A stretch of DNA of 64,000 nucleotides from Morella rubra (Eukaryota > Streptophyta > Magnoliopsida > Fagales > Myricaceae), in contig CM025855.1 of NCBI GenBank assembly GCA_003952965.2, positions 28,344,907 to 28,408,906 on the forward strand, written 5' to 3'. The notes beneath the pieces were generated by a model, which did no database searches, was not told the DNA's origin, and saw only the letters and a list, made by a program, of their open reading frames with translations. Position 1 is the first letter of the stretch; each line of letters begins with the position of its first letter. A program made the position numbers and the translations under genes. Shown one piece after another: positions 24,257 through 37,130 of this stretch.

Positions 24257-27200
24257 CTAAGGCTTTAGTGCCAAGGCCAGCCCGATCTTTGCGCTCTTTT
24301 CAATGGCCCTGGTATCCACCTCTCCGGAGATGGTGAAGAGGGATTTTGGGCGCCACTCATGCTGGATGAGAGCACTCGCCTTTCCATAGTTGTTTACTCT
24401 AGCCTTCACCAAGGTCAAAGGGTCGAGCGCATGCTGTGTGCCGATTGTGAGGGTGTTTTCATTGCTTGAAAAGCTATGCGACAGCTCTGCACCAACAGCT
24501 GTGCTGGTCAACGGGCTTACAGTGTGGTAGTATGAAGCAGTAAGGGTATCACCTTTATCATTCCTGTATTCACCAACAATAGCATCACGTTTATCAGGGA
24601 AAACACATCTACCCATCCAGGCAAGCACTAGGGAAAGCTCAATTAGAACTCAAAAGCATTTTAAGTGAGTTAACAGAAAATGAAATCCCTTTAGACAGAG
24701 AAATACTCACACGGTCAGGGCAGCAACAAGATCAGAAAGGGTGTAACTCAACCCAGCATTCCATTTGGTGAAGTTCCCAGAGGCAGTGTCAAATGAAAGA
24801 TCTGTCCCAAGAGCAACACAAGGGTTTCCAACTACACCAGAAAAGTTCACGATTGGATTGGCAGTCAATCCAAGGCTGGTGCTTATTCCAGCATACTCAT
24901 GCTGGTATTGGAGTTCCACCTATGAACAAACCTCCAACAACTCAAATACAAGCGTACAATGTATGTCTATCTAGCAAAGAGGTGCTCATCAATGCAGCAA
25001 AAATCTTCCACATGTGAATGAAAAAACAAACCTGACACAGAGAACGCATACATATGTTTTTCCTTACCTTACCAGACCTCTGATCCGGAACAATAAAGCT
25101 AAAGATAGCCTTGAGTCCAGGTGCAGGTTCGTCAACAGTAATTGTTGTGAGAAGCTGCAAGTGCATGTGCCATTGTCAGTTAAACAATTAAAGCATCAAT
25201 ATTTAGGACTATCAAATGACCATGCAAATTTGAGTATCAATAAAATACATCTGCCCCCTTCCCCCAACACACACACACATGTATACAGTCGCAACAAAAG
25301 ACAAAAATACTGAAAGTGATAACCCTGGGTCATTGTCTTCAAAGATAAGGGAAGAAGCTAAGACTGCTATTATGAATCATAGAAGAAAGAAACCCCAATC
25401 CTAACCATTGATCACAGATTTAACAGCAGAATGAATCACAATTAATAATCTCAATCATGATAGTAACTTATTTCTCACCCTGAAACATAAAAATGGCTGC
25501 AGAAAGCTCACAATAATAATGATTTCTACTGTTAAAATCTTGAAAATCAGTTGGTCCTCTATCTCAAGTAATACGAAAAGCCATATTCTCAGATCTAAAG
25601 TATGTCACTTACAGTCTAACTTCACCTACATACAAGATCAACGAGGAAAGTTCACAGCAAGAAATCTATGGACACTTGAGGGGGATGAGGAGACATAAAA
25701 AGTAATATGACGATCAGCATTAATGGCTTACATTAGAGTTAGTGTCCACTTTTATGTCAGTCGTGATGTTCTTGTTCTTCAGCTGAGTGCTCACATCGGC
25801 CAAAAAGAGTTCCCCTTTCTTAATACCAGTTGAAGAGATTGCCTGAGCAAGTGAAACAGACAGACAAGTCAAAACATTAAGAAAGTAAAGCAAATGCAAA
25901 ATCAATAGTAACAAGCATGGCAGCTTATACAGCATACGAGTGAATCTACTAAAATCAAGATGGACTAATATCTTTATTCTGAAAAAGTATTCAGAAAGAC
26001 ACAAGATTATAGCATTAGCTGATAAAATCCAGACCGGGTATAAACATTTCAACAACGAGACATCCTAGATTATTTATACCACATGTTGGGAAGAATAAGA
26101 TTTGAAATAAACAAAGAATAATTCTATGTGCTTACAAAATTTCTTGTGGCCTACTTCTATCAAACTCAGAGGCACAAATCCAGCAGAGATTGCTGCAAAA
26201 CTTGGGTATGGTAGTAATCTAAAAAAAAAAAAGGCTTCCACGGATAAAGAAAGTTTTAAAGCTTCCCAAGAGTACAATGACAGATGCACATACCATTTGT
26301 AAATAAAAAAGAATTGCATTACAAACTACCCAAGTTAGTTTGCCAACTACTAAAGCAAGCTTAACTATGAATTGTTAATACAAACTCCTTGTAAACATCC
26401 AACTAATTATGAAGGTAGACTGGATAATAACTACTCAAGCTAACTTGCATCAGTCACACTCGGTAACGACCAATAAGACAATCTTAACAACTGCTGCAAC
26501 TCGTGTTGTAAGACAGCACCATTTCGAATCCCCTTTTTCAAAGCCTACAACTAATCTAAAGAAGAAAAAAACACCAGAGAAAGAGGGCAGCTCTCTATTG
26601 CAAGCATTTTCTAAACTACGACTTAAACATACAAGTTTCTTGGAGAAGACCGACCATACAAAAACAACAGTAAGAGTTGTAAAACCAAACTAGAAACACA
26701 CAAGCATATGGCGATGAATGCATAATGCACAGCCATTTCTACTCCTTTCTAAGCATTGGAATATCAATTCAAAGTGGAAGGGGGAAAAAATGAAATTCTA
26801 AAGACATTTTCAGTTGTCCTCGCGATGATATACATTTAATCACCAGAACAGATATGTGACAAATAAAAGAATGCCGTGTAAAATAAAAATCATCTGGTTG
26901 AATCTTGCTTCGAAAAAAAACACGGACTATATATAAGCCATATTTCTAGATCTTAAAGAGTTAATAAAAGTCAACAAAAAGCTTGGCTAAGCTAAGCCAC
27001 CGAGAACTACTTGGCTTTTTTTTTCTCGAATAAGCTTTCCATTATTCACATAGCGAATAATAAAAATAACCTCAAACCTGGTTTCTTATCGTTTAACCCG
27101 TTTACTCGACGACCGACAGAAGAAAAAAAAAAAAAGAAAAAAGTAGAAAGAACAAAATAAACAGGCAAACAGCTTCATCAATGGAGAAAGAAAATCTACA

Positions 27201-27439
27201 ACACCAGAGGAGGTGTAAGTAGTGATGGTGAACTTATGGTCACTCTGATAATCCTTGTTGTAGAGAAGATCTGAAAGTTAAAACACAACTATAATTAAAG
27301 ACTCTCCAAATGCCTAGGAAAAAAAACACTGCCCAAAATAAAATGATAGCATATCTGAAGAAAAGAAAGAAACAGAAACTGATCGATGACCTCTGGCTCT
27401 CTTGCCGATATCGAAGTAGAGACCTGGCCCTTTCCCCAT
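24257..27439 (-). CDS. VDAC: Mitochondrial outer membrane porin (VDAC)
   Basis: Six exons on the minus strand: 27439-27391, 27270-27200, 25842-25732, 25154-25068, 24919-24711, 24563-24257. All phases agree and the product is 277 aa, the usual plant VDAC length. It begins [20 protein letters not shown], the plant porin N-terminal helix, and continues with [47 protein letters not shown] and [12 protein letters not shown]. It ends in [12 protein letters not shown] and GLALALKP, the last beta strands. The protein is a 19-strand beta barrel passing metabolites and ions across the mitochondrial outer membrane. The C-terminal text resembles Arabidopsis VDAC4 more than VDAC1 from memory. Exon 6 uses the TACAG acceptor at 24564-24566, although the frame stays open upstream to 24628. 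A GA-rich 5' UTR lies above 27500. Confidence 0.97.
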
Positions 27440-27559
27440 GATTTGCCTGAGAAAATGAAAGGAAAGTGGAAGAAGAAAGGAGAGGGTTTGGTGTAGGGTT
27501 GTTGAGCTACTCGGAGAGAGAGAGAGAGAGGACTCGCGCACACCCAGGAGAAAATGAGA

Positions 27560-30500
27560 AAGGGGGTTTGGACCTTTTTATTGGAAGGAGGGATATGAAC
27601 CGTCGGATGTTGTGCTGGCTACAGATTCTCTTCGCTGGCCGTTGATATTAAAATGCTAGAGAGGTTGCGGTGCTCTCCTGGCCTCGAGAATCGGGACGAG
27701 GGGGGGTTGGCATATTCGCTACGTGGTGCTGTATGCAGAACTTGTATTTTATTTTTTTTTATTTTTCGCTTTAAATTATGAGATGCCAACTGCCACGTTG
27801 AGCCGGTGCCTCCTCTTCTTCCTCACACAAGTGGAAGTCGTTTAAACAGGAGATAAAATATTTCTTTTCCTTAAGTTCTTCTACGGATAAATTCCAAAAA
27901 TAAATTTAGTTAAATTAAAACTTATGTAATTTAAATACATACATCAATTAAATGATAGAAAATCAGTCAATATGATTAGGATGCATGATTTTCTTTGATT
28001 TCTTATTACTACCCTTTTAGTGGGACAAACTTCTTATCTCTCTTTTTTTTTTTTTCTTTCTTCTTTTTTCCTATTTGACATTTTACAACAATCAATCACG
28101 TCGTTGAGATAAAAACTATTAAAGGAAAGTATAAAACTGTAACTATCGATCAAATATAGCATCCTACTAAGAAAAAGATTATAACAAAATAAAATAAAAT
28201 AAAAACCATTTATCCTTTAAACTATGTTTTGAGACTCAAAATAACCATGACAGAAGAGACATAAACCTTTTCTGATGCATTATAATCATTTGCTAAAAAT
28301 AGATATAAAAATTTCCACATAAAAGTATAAGACTAAAGTAGGATATTCTTTACAATAAAAATTTACCTAAAAGTTAAAACTATAGACTATTAACAAAATA
28401 TTAAGATCACAAGCCCATTTTCAAAAGTTCCAATATATATATAGAGCGTAGAATTTGCCTTAATCAATAAGAATAACTTTACATACTATGTAAGGGAATG
28501 TAGAAATGCTCAATCACTAATGTGGTGATCAAGCGCTAAATCACGATTTGAATCAGTTCTAATTGGGTCTCGTAGTTGAAGGTTTGATCGATCTTCCATA
28601 CCGTCTTAATATGCTAAACAAGCAAATCACAAATAAAAGGAAAAAAAGTTATAGTTCGTCCACTAACTATAGGGCAAATTCAATCTAGACCCTTCAACTA
28701 TCAAAATGACGATTTACATCTTTCATCTTTTAAAAATCTTCAATATACGTCTCTTGTCCAAATTAAACATTAAGTTAGATGGAAAAAAACATGCAAAATG
28801 ACATAAATCAATGTCTTAAATGCCTAAATTTAATCTCAAAACAGAGCACAAGTTCAGCTAGTAGAAGGAAATTAAACTAGACATACATGCTCTCAAATTT
28901 ATAGACCACCCAAGAGTTACATGGCTTAAAATAGAAAATTTATAATATGCAACTAAGGATCTTTACATGCACATGTTTTCTCAACATAAACTCATATACA
29001 TTTAAAGGAATCACAACTATTTAAATCATAAAAGATTCATCCAAACATTAACTTAAGCATGTTTCCAATATTTTATTTTGTCCAACAAATTGGTCATGCA
29101 TGTCATTTTTCAGTAGAGATCAACCATAAACACTTAAAACAGAACTAGATATCGCCTTTAAGACCAAGTTACAGGTTTAAAAACCTTATGTTTGACATCA
29201 AAACTTAAACTACATGGTTACATCACAAATCTCAACCAAAACCACATGTTCTCTATCCTTACCTTGACTTTGGTGACATTTCTTCCTAAGGAACTTCACC
29301 TAAAACAAAAATGGAGTTAGTTTTAGGTTAACACGAGAGCTTAAGGGAGGAAAAAGAGCAAGAGAATGATCAGAGGAGATGACTCACACTTCAACCGGAT
29401 TTTGATGGTTGCAAAAGGAGCCGAAATTTTCTCCTTATCCAAGCCTTCTCCCCCTCCCTCTCTCTAACCAGAAATTTGCAAAGCTGGAAAATGGGACTCA
29501 AGGTCTCAATCACACTTAAATAAGCTTAATTTACTAAGCCCAACTCACTTGATTTAAGCCTACTACTCTCAAGACCCAAAGAGCCCAATGAAACAAGGAT
29601 CTATCCAAAGCCCAAAAGAGGCGGATGTGCAGGCCCTTGATGGAGCCTAAGGCCAGCCAAGTTCAGGTCCAATCTTGATCTTTTTCTTTTATTCTATTTT
29701 TTGCAATTAACCAAATATTACAAAAATACTAAAGGAGATAATTAAATCACTTTAATAAGTGAAAGAGCATAAAATCTATAATGAGAAAGACGCGCATAGC
29801 TTACAACAGAAAATTTATAAGTAAATTAAAATTGTCAAAACACCTATTTTCTCATTAAGTCATTTAATCACATAAGATGTCATAAGATAAGAAATAGAGT
29901 ATTAAGTGAGAGAGTGCATTAGTAAAATAGACTTCAAGCAATATAACCATTTAAGCTTAGGAAATTTCAATTCAACAATAAAACTTACTCTATATTTCAT
30001 AAACCCAGGCATAAATCTTTCAATTAGTTTTAAAAATACATTTTTTTTTAACGATAATCAATTGGGATGGGTGTTGCATAATAGCTTAGAACCAAAATAA
30101 AATATCAATGATTCACAATGATATATATATCCAATAAAAGAAGTTAATTAGCATTAAAAAATATATAATGGAATATGAGACATTATGTTATAAAAAGAGT
30201 GCACAAATATAACGTAATTAGACAAATTAAACATTTAAATTAACTTCATAAATGTAACAATGAGACCTAAAATTAATCAAATGAATTTGGTCATGGAGTA
30301 CTTTACAATTAAAGGTAATTTAATAGGAGGAGTGTTGCACTCCGGAATGATGCGCGCCGAACCATCCGGATGCAATTGGTTGCTTCCGCCTCCCGTTACC
30401 TGCCACACTCATTAGGAACAACTTCACCAGCTCTTGACCTCTCCCTTCAACCGCTGATCTCCCCTTCCTACCATCGGCCTCTCCGTGGTTAGCATCTCTC

Positions 30501-32478
30501 ATACGTGGTTTTCACCTTGCCTTACCGTCTTGGTCTACTGTTTTCGTTAGATCTCTGCTTGCTTGGGTCTACCCGTTTGTTTAGGTTTATATTTAGTGTT
30601 TTATTTTTGTTATTTTTATTTTTCGTGTTTTTATTTTATGTATTTACAGTTGCTGGTTGCATCTGATATTTTAATTAAAAATTTGAATGAGTTATGTTTG
30701 CAAACAAAAAGAAATTTGGAATTGAGCCAAACATTTTGTTGTGGAACTGGAAACAGGACCTTAGCGCTTAGCTGTGGTTGTCCCGCGCGACAAAAAGGGG
30801 TGGCTGATAATGATGCGAGGAGAATGCCAAGCCATTCATGGCCTCTTTCAGCTTCCGATGTGACCTGCAAAGAACGGAAACGTCTAAGGCAAGTTCCCCT
30901 CACTAAGAAACACACCCCACCGCGTAGAAGCTAGCTGTCAGATGCATCTCCTCCCGTCCAATTAATCCTCTACTCTGAAATAAAGAAGAAATGAGATCTG
31001 AGTCCCGTTTCTCTGGGCCGCATGCCATGGGAGACTGGGAGTGCCCTGTGCCTTTGCAGAAAGCGGTAACCGACTAAATATGTATATTTTGTCCTCCTCT
31101 GTTTAAACAGGTACTTCCCGACTTTTCGCGACCGCAAACTTTTGACCCCTTTTAGATCCACTTAAAGACGATTGATTCTCCGCCGTCTAAGTGGAGTGCG
31201 TACGATCAATAATCAATTGCTCGTTGAAAAGAAAAAAAGTGCATATAAGATTTGTAGTTTCTTTTCGGAAAAGACGAATGGTGGACTTGAAAAGAGAAAC
31301 CAGCCGCAAGTTTGATGCTTCATACGTCTGTGGACACAAGCTTCTCACCGAAGAGAGAAGACAAAAGACGATTATAGAGAAGAGACACTCCGATACGCGG
31401 GCACGCGTGCATTGGCGTAATCTCGGAAGATATTTGAGAGGACACCAGCTGGCAGCTGGGCCCTAGAAATGTTCATCTGAGTTCTCCGTCTTCTTGTTAT
31501 TGTGAAGAACAACATCAGATATTTTATAAGAAATACAGTACATATCTCTTCCACACTTAAGTCCAAAAAAGTGCTGAGAAAAAAAAAATGTCCAACAATT
31601 GGTTAGAAAAAAAAAGTTCAAAAAGCAAAATTAAAGAAAAGAACATTTCTAGCACTTTTTGTTTGTTGTAATATTTTTTTGATAATTTTGACCTCCTTAA
31701 TTTAATTATTAGAGAAAAAAAGAAAACACTCTACTATTATTTTTTTCTTGGCATTTTTTGAGTCTATTTTGAGTGGTGTTAACCGGCTAACATTTTCACC
31801 TCAATAAAATAATTCTTTCAATTTTTCTCTATCTCTATCAAATTATCACTTTAAATAATAAATATAAAAAATTTAATTTCACTAAATCTCTCTTCACTTT
31901 TTCACCAACTTCAATATTCTAAAATTTTCACATCAGTTTCACCCTAAGAAGACATATATTTGAAAATTTCTGATTATAAGTCGCGGTTTCTTAATACTCC
32001 ATGAAATAGGCGACTTCTAAGATAAAAATTTTTTTTTTTTTTAAAAAATTAAAAAATAAAAAAATTTACAAATTTTTTCCAGGGGGCACCTCAAATCCGC
32101 CACTAGGTGTTCGGGCGGAAACTTTCCACCCCAAAATTTCTACACTTATTAAAAAATTATAAAATAATCTCTATCTCCCATCAATTTATTTTATTATAAT
32201 ATTTTAAAATTCTCTCTCTTTATTTTTTTTTTTTACAATCTCACAAACCTCAATTTCAAAATCCATATGTATTATTATTTTAGGACGACGGTGGGGACTG
32301 TGGAAGAGCTATGTAGAATACGCGTGGTAAAAATAGGATTAAAAACAAAAGGCCTTTCTGTAAGGAATAAGGATCTGCAAACGAATCCGATCTCCTCTCT
32401 CTCTCTCCTCCCTCCCTCCTACTCTGTCTAAATTGTTGAAGCTCCTGGCTCACGCTCTTTTCTGAGAGACTCAAAATC
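27560..32478. other. Intergenic region between VDAC and the amylase gene
   Basis: About 4.9 kb without a supported gene. A solo arm resembling the 15.9 kb MITE family, ending ATGCAAAATGACA, lies near 28650-28805. Around 29300-29680 and 30340-31470 the sequence is less AT-rich, but no frame there shows a known domain. The last 200 bp, with CT-rich sequence near 32395-32425, should hold the amylase promoter and 5' UTR. Confidence 0.5.
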
Positions 32479-35400
32479 ATGTCGACCGTTAGCATAGAGC
32501 CTTTGCTCCACCACAGTGTTCGTGAGAACGTTAGGTGCGGTCCCAAATACAAGGCTTTCAAGCGCTGCTCCTTGAATTGCTCTCCGAATCATAAGCTGAA
32601 CTTCTCTGCCCGGAGCTTCTGCAACTTCAGACCTCCCAAGGCTTACGCGCTCAGAACTAGTGCTGCTACCGACACCACTCTCGTTGAGACCGTTGAATCC
32701 ACCGACGTCTTCTTCCGGGAGACTTTCCCTCTCAAGCGAACCGAAACGGTCCGAATTTTGAATCCTACTATTTCCCTTTAGTTTTGAGTAAGAGCGTGGT
32801 TTCTGTTTTGTTTCCGAGAAAGTGTTGGAAGGAAAAGGACGTGATTGGTTGCTGAGGAAACTAATGAATGAAAGTTGAAGCTCTACATGTTTTGTAGGAA
32901 AATGTTAAAAATTCGACTTAACTCGTCTGTATTAGCTGTGTAAAAGCTGAATTGAGAGCTTCTTCCCAGTGCAGATTTTCCCAGATTTTAATTTTCTCTT
33001 TCCTCTGTTTTCTCAGCAATCTCAACAGGACGTTTAATGTCAATTGAAAGAAATTGTACTTTTTCTGGCTTGCCAGATTCCAGTGTTTCACTTTTTCCAA
33101 AGAAAAGAAGAGGGAAAAAAACCAAAGTACCGAAAACCCGGAAATATTGTCTCTAAACATTCAGCAGTTTGACGGAATTGAAGAGTTTGAATCTGATTGA
33201 AAGCTTCCTTTGATTGACATACATGATAGGTGGAGGGAAAGATCTTCATCAGATTAGATCAGGGGCGAATAATGGGAATTGGCAGCTTACTGTAGGTTGC
33301 AACGTTCTTGGGAAATGGATCCTTCACTGGGGAGTTTCCTATGTTGACGATGTTGGCAGGTACACACTGTTCTGATGTTAGACGTTGTGATTATATATTT
33401 ATGTGCTTAAAGAAGGAGGTTAAATAGAATTCAAAATCGTGTTTTTTTATCAAGGAAGACTCGTCTATCCTATTATTGCAGTGAATGGGATCAACCTCCT
33501 AATGAAATGAGACCTCAGGGTTCAATTCCTATCAAGGTATGTGTTGGTTTCTTAAGGTCATGTGCTGAGCCACGTTTGCATTATCACAAAGAGCATGAAC
33601 AGCAAATGTCTTTACAGGACTATGCAATAGAGACACCATTGAAGAAATCGTCATCTGAAGGAGGATATGTTTTATGAAGTGAAGATTGATCTTATCCCCA
33701 AGAGTGGCATTGCTGCTATAAATTTTTTTTGAAGGTTAGAATTGCAACAGTTAGCATTTGAAAATGTCAGTTCATTATATTAGAGTTGCCGGCTGCTTAA
33801 TGTTTATTTATATACTTCTCTTTTAAATATATTGGGGGTGGTGTTGGCGGTGTAGGATGAAGAAACTGGAAGCTTGGTATCAGCACAGAGGGAGAGATTT
33901 TAAGGTGCCTCTTGTAGACTATCTTCCAGACAAGGGCAATATGGTAGGGGCAAAAAGGAGCTTGCGGAATATGGCCAGGTTGTAGATATTATTACGTACT
34001 ACTATGGTTGACTCGTTCATCCTTTTTTGGCATTATGGATCTGTTACACACAGAAACTGTTTGTCTTCAGTCTTAAACTTTTGTCTTTCAGAATTAGTGT
34101 AACTCCTAAGCGAACATATGAGATCCAGTACATCAATAGAAGGTAGTTGTATCAAACAGAATAGATCCACTTGCTGAAATGAGTGACAAAGTCATTAGCA
34201 ATGAAACCAGTGTTACTCATATGTAGCTTCCTTTTGATCTTTGGGCAGGTGTGTAGCTGCAATGAGGAGTAAATGCTGTCAATCATCCATGTTTTCTCTT
34301 CTGTTCCTTGTCTTTCCTTTTTGTTTTATTTCTTTTCTACTTGAGCTTGTGCGGTAGTTGAATTATGCTAATATTAAGCTGGTGAAGATTGAAACCTGTT
34401 CTGTCCCTAATATATTTTTTTAGATGTATTTCATACATGAATCAACTGGGAAAGTTGAGCCAAGTATCCTTATTGCAACTAACTGGGTTGTAGACTATTT
34501 CAGTTCTTCTTTCTTTTGTCATGATCTGAGAGTTTCTTGGCTCTTCTTGAACCCCAGGGGCTTTGGGACCACTATCCAACTTGTTTCCCTAAGGCAGAAC
34601 CTTCCCAGACTAATGATGCAGCAGAGGACTGAATCAGGAGATTCTAAACAAGGAGTAGGAACCTAGAAGGAGTTTTATGTAGAGCAGCTTATTGCAAAAC
34701 AACTATGTCTTGATTGCTCACTCTCAGTCTCTGTTAGAAAGTGCCCAGAGACAGCTAAAAATCTTGTATATGTTGAAACTGATCTACCTGGAGATGTTGT
34801 TATCCACTGGGGAGTTTGCAGAGATCATGCCCAAAAGTGGGAAATTCCAGCTGCCCACACATCCACCAGAAACGATAGCTTTTAAGGACAAGGCTTTGAC
34901 GGACTCGATTACAGGTATAGCATCTAAATATATTCCCCTGCTGAGACACTGACAAATGTTCTTTTGCTTTTGATCTGTACTTTGCTATTCTTGCTAATAA
35001 TATGCTCACCTAATTAATTTAAAATGTGTGGTATGTGTGCCGCAATAAAAATGCTGCTTGATTCCAAATGCTATCCAGCTTTACCTTCCGTGGATTATTT
35101 GGTGCAAGAGAGCTCCACTGTAGTCAGCCTTCACATCCGTGTTTTAAGATTTTCTGGATTTTTGACTGTTAGATTGTAATTTTAGGACGAAATCGTGTAT
35201 AGGAAGGCCATTCGATCTTCCTTAATTGATTAGTGGTTAGTATACATATATAGATAGACAAACGGATAGACAGCATACTCATATGTTAATATAATAAAGT
35301 TGCATAACCATCAGGTCCATCACTATATCATCAAGCTTGTTAAACAACTCTCTGTCTCTGTCTCTATAGTAGATGATAAAAAATAATTTCTATAAAACGT

Positions 35401-36587
35401 GAATGTTACTTTACTTTGTCATGTATCTTCATTTGTGATCACTAAACCCGAGGCATCACATGGTCATGTTGTTAAATGCAATTATGTCTACCGAAGTGCG
35501 AGACAGAATATCATACCTGCAAGCATTGTTTGACTAGAATATGGCATGATTTTTGCAAACTTTGAATTGGGATGTCTCAGCTCTGCCGTCTTAGATTTTA
35601 GTCCCTAGCTGTAATTAATAGTTTTCTTCTATTCATGCCTGTTAATTGCATGTAACATGTTCTGCAGCCAAAAGAGGGAGGAGATGGATGTTGGGGATCG
35701 TTTACTCTAGAGGAAGGACTTGAAGGGTTTCTTTTTGTGCTCAAACTAAATGAAGACACTTGGTTAAAATGTAAGGGAAATGACTTCCACATCCCTCTCA
35801 CAAGTTCTGGTAGCTTGCCTGGTAAATCCAGACTGGGCCTATCTGAAAGTGCAGAGACAAGCTGAAAAGAATGCAGAAGCAAATAAAAAATCATCTCTTA
35901 GTGCATATACTAATGGAATAATTAAGGAAATAAGGAACTTGATGACTGACATTTCCTCAGAGAAGACTCAAAAGACCAAATCAAAAGAAGCACAAGAAAG
36001 TATTCTCCAAGAAATTGAAAAATTGGCTGCCGAGGCGTATAGTATTTTCAGGAGCTCCGTTCCAACTTTCTCAGAGGAAACTGTTATTGAATCCAAGGTA
36101 CCAACACCTCCTGCCAAAATATGCTCAGGGACTGGCACGGGCTTTGAAATTATGTGCCAAGGATTTAACTGGGAATCTAATAAATCTGAAGATGGTACAT
36201 GGAGCTGAAAGAAAGAGCTTCAACATTATCTTCACTTGGTTTCTCTGTGATATCAACCACCACACTTGGTTTGTATCACCTGATACATGCCAAAAGACTT
36301 ATATAATCTAAATTCAAGGTACTGTAAAATAACTTGATAGATCCGCTATCCTCCTACTACAGAGTCTGTTTTGTGGTCTTTATAGATATTCTCTCTCCTT
36401 ACTACAGAACTCTATAAATGCTCTTTCAAAAAAAAAAAACGAAAAACAGGGTACTCTGTTGTTAGGGAGATCTGCTTGCTTGTTGTTTGTTTATATATAA
36501 TTGGCAGTGAGCGTAATTGCTTGGACTTCGATATTCTCAAATACAACAGCAGTCGCTCCTAAAAAAAAAAACCAAGAAAAAGAAGAA

Positions 36588-36970
36588 GAAAAAATACACT
36601 TTGCACCTTTAACTATTTCATTTTTTATAATATACCACAAACTACCAAACTTGACACATTGCACCCGGAACTACCAATAGTTTTACACTTTACACCCCAT
36701 GTTACAATTTGACTACTAAGATTATGCTACTTGACACGTTTATCGGTAATTTTATCAGGTGAGGTTTTGACATGGGCCATGTTACAATTTGACTGCTAAG
36801 ATTGTGCCACTTGACACATTTTTTAGTAATTTTATTGGTGAGGTCTTGACATGGGGTTCAAAGTGTAAAAATATTGTTAGTTTGGGTGCAAAGTGTCACA
36901 TTTGGTAGATTGTGGTGCAAATTGCAAAATGCCTAGTAGTTAGAGGGTGCAAAATGTAATTTTCTGAAAA
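36588..36970. mobile_element. Foldback MITE (GTGCAAAGTGT family), copy 2
   Basis: Lies in intron 7 of the amylase gene. The left arm reads AAAAAATACACTTTGCACC, and the right arm, reverse complemented, carries AAAATTACATTTTGCACCC. Arms of about 80 bp share ACCAAACTTGACACATTGCA-type motifs with copies 1 and 3. Exact ends and a target duplication could not be fixed because both edges run into A-rich sequence. Confidence 0.7.
36698..36857. repeat. 80 bp tandem duplication inside foldback MITE copy 2
   Basis: Two adjacent 80 bp units both begin CATGTTACAATTTGACT and end with a GACATGGG motif. They differ at a handful of positions and sit at the centre of the foldback element. Confidence 0.9.
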
Positions 36971-37130
36971 AAAAAACCCGAAAACAGAGTTGATTATCAT
37001 AAGTGAGTGTCACCTTTAAAAATCCATATTGGTTTCTATATTCTCTTTTATGGATGAAAGATGTCAGGAGGGATTGGAATAAAGGAGAATCCTGTGAGTA
37101 ATATTTGATTGTTTTATGGATACAATTCAG

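Noticed and set aside
30563-30934. 123-codon plus-strand frame
   Set aside because: No recognisable domain, hydrophobic low-complexity start, and overlapping frames of similar size on the minus strand.
33500-33530. GGTTCAATTCC resembling a tRNA T-arm
   Set aside because: It lies in amylase exon 3, and no cloverleaf could be formed around it.
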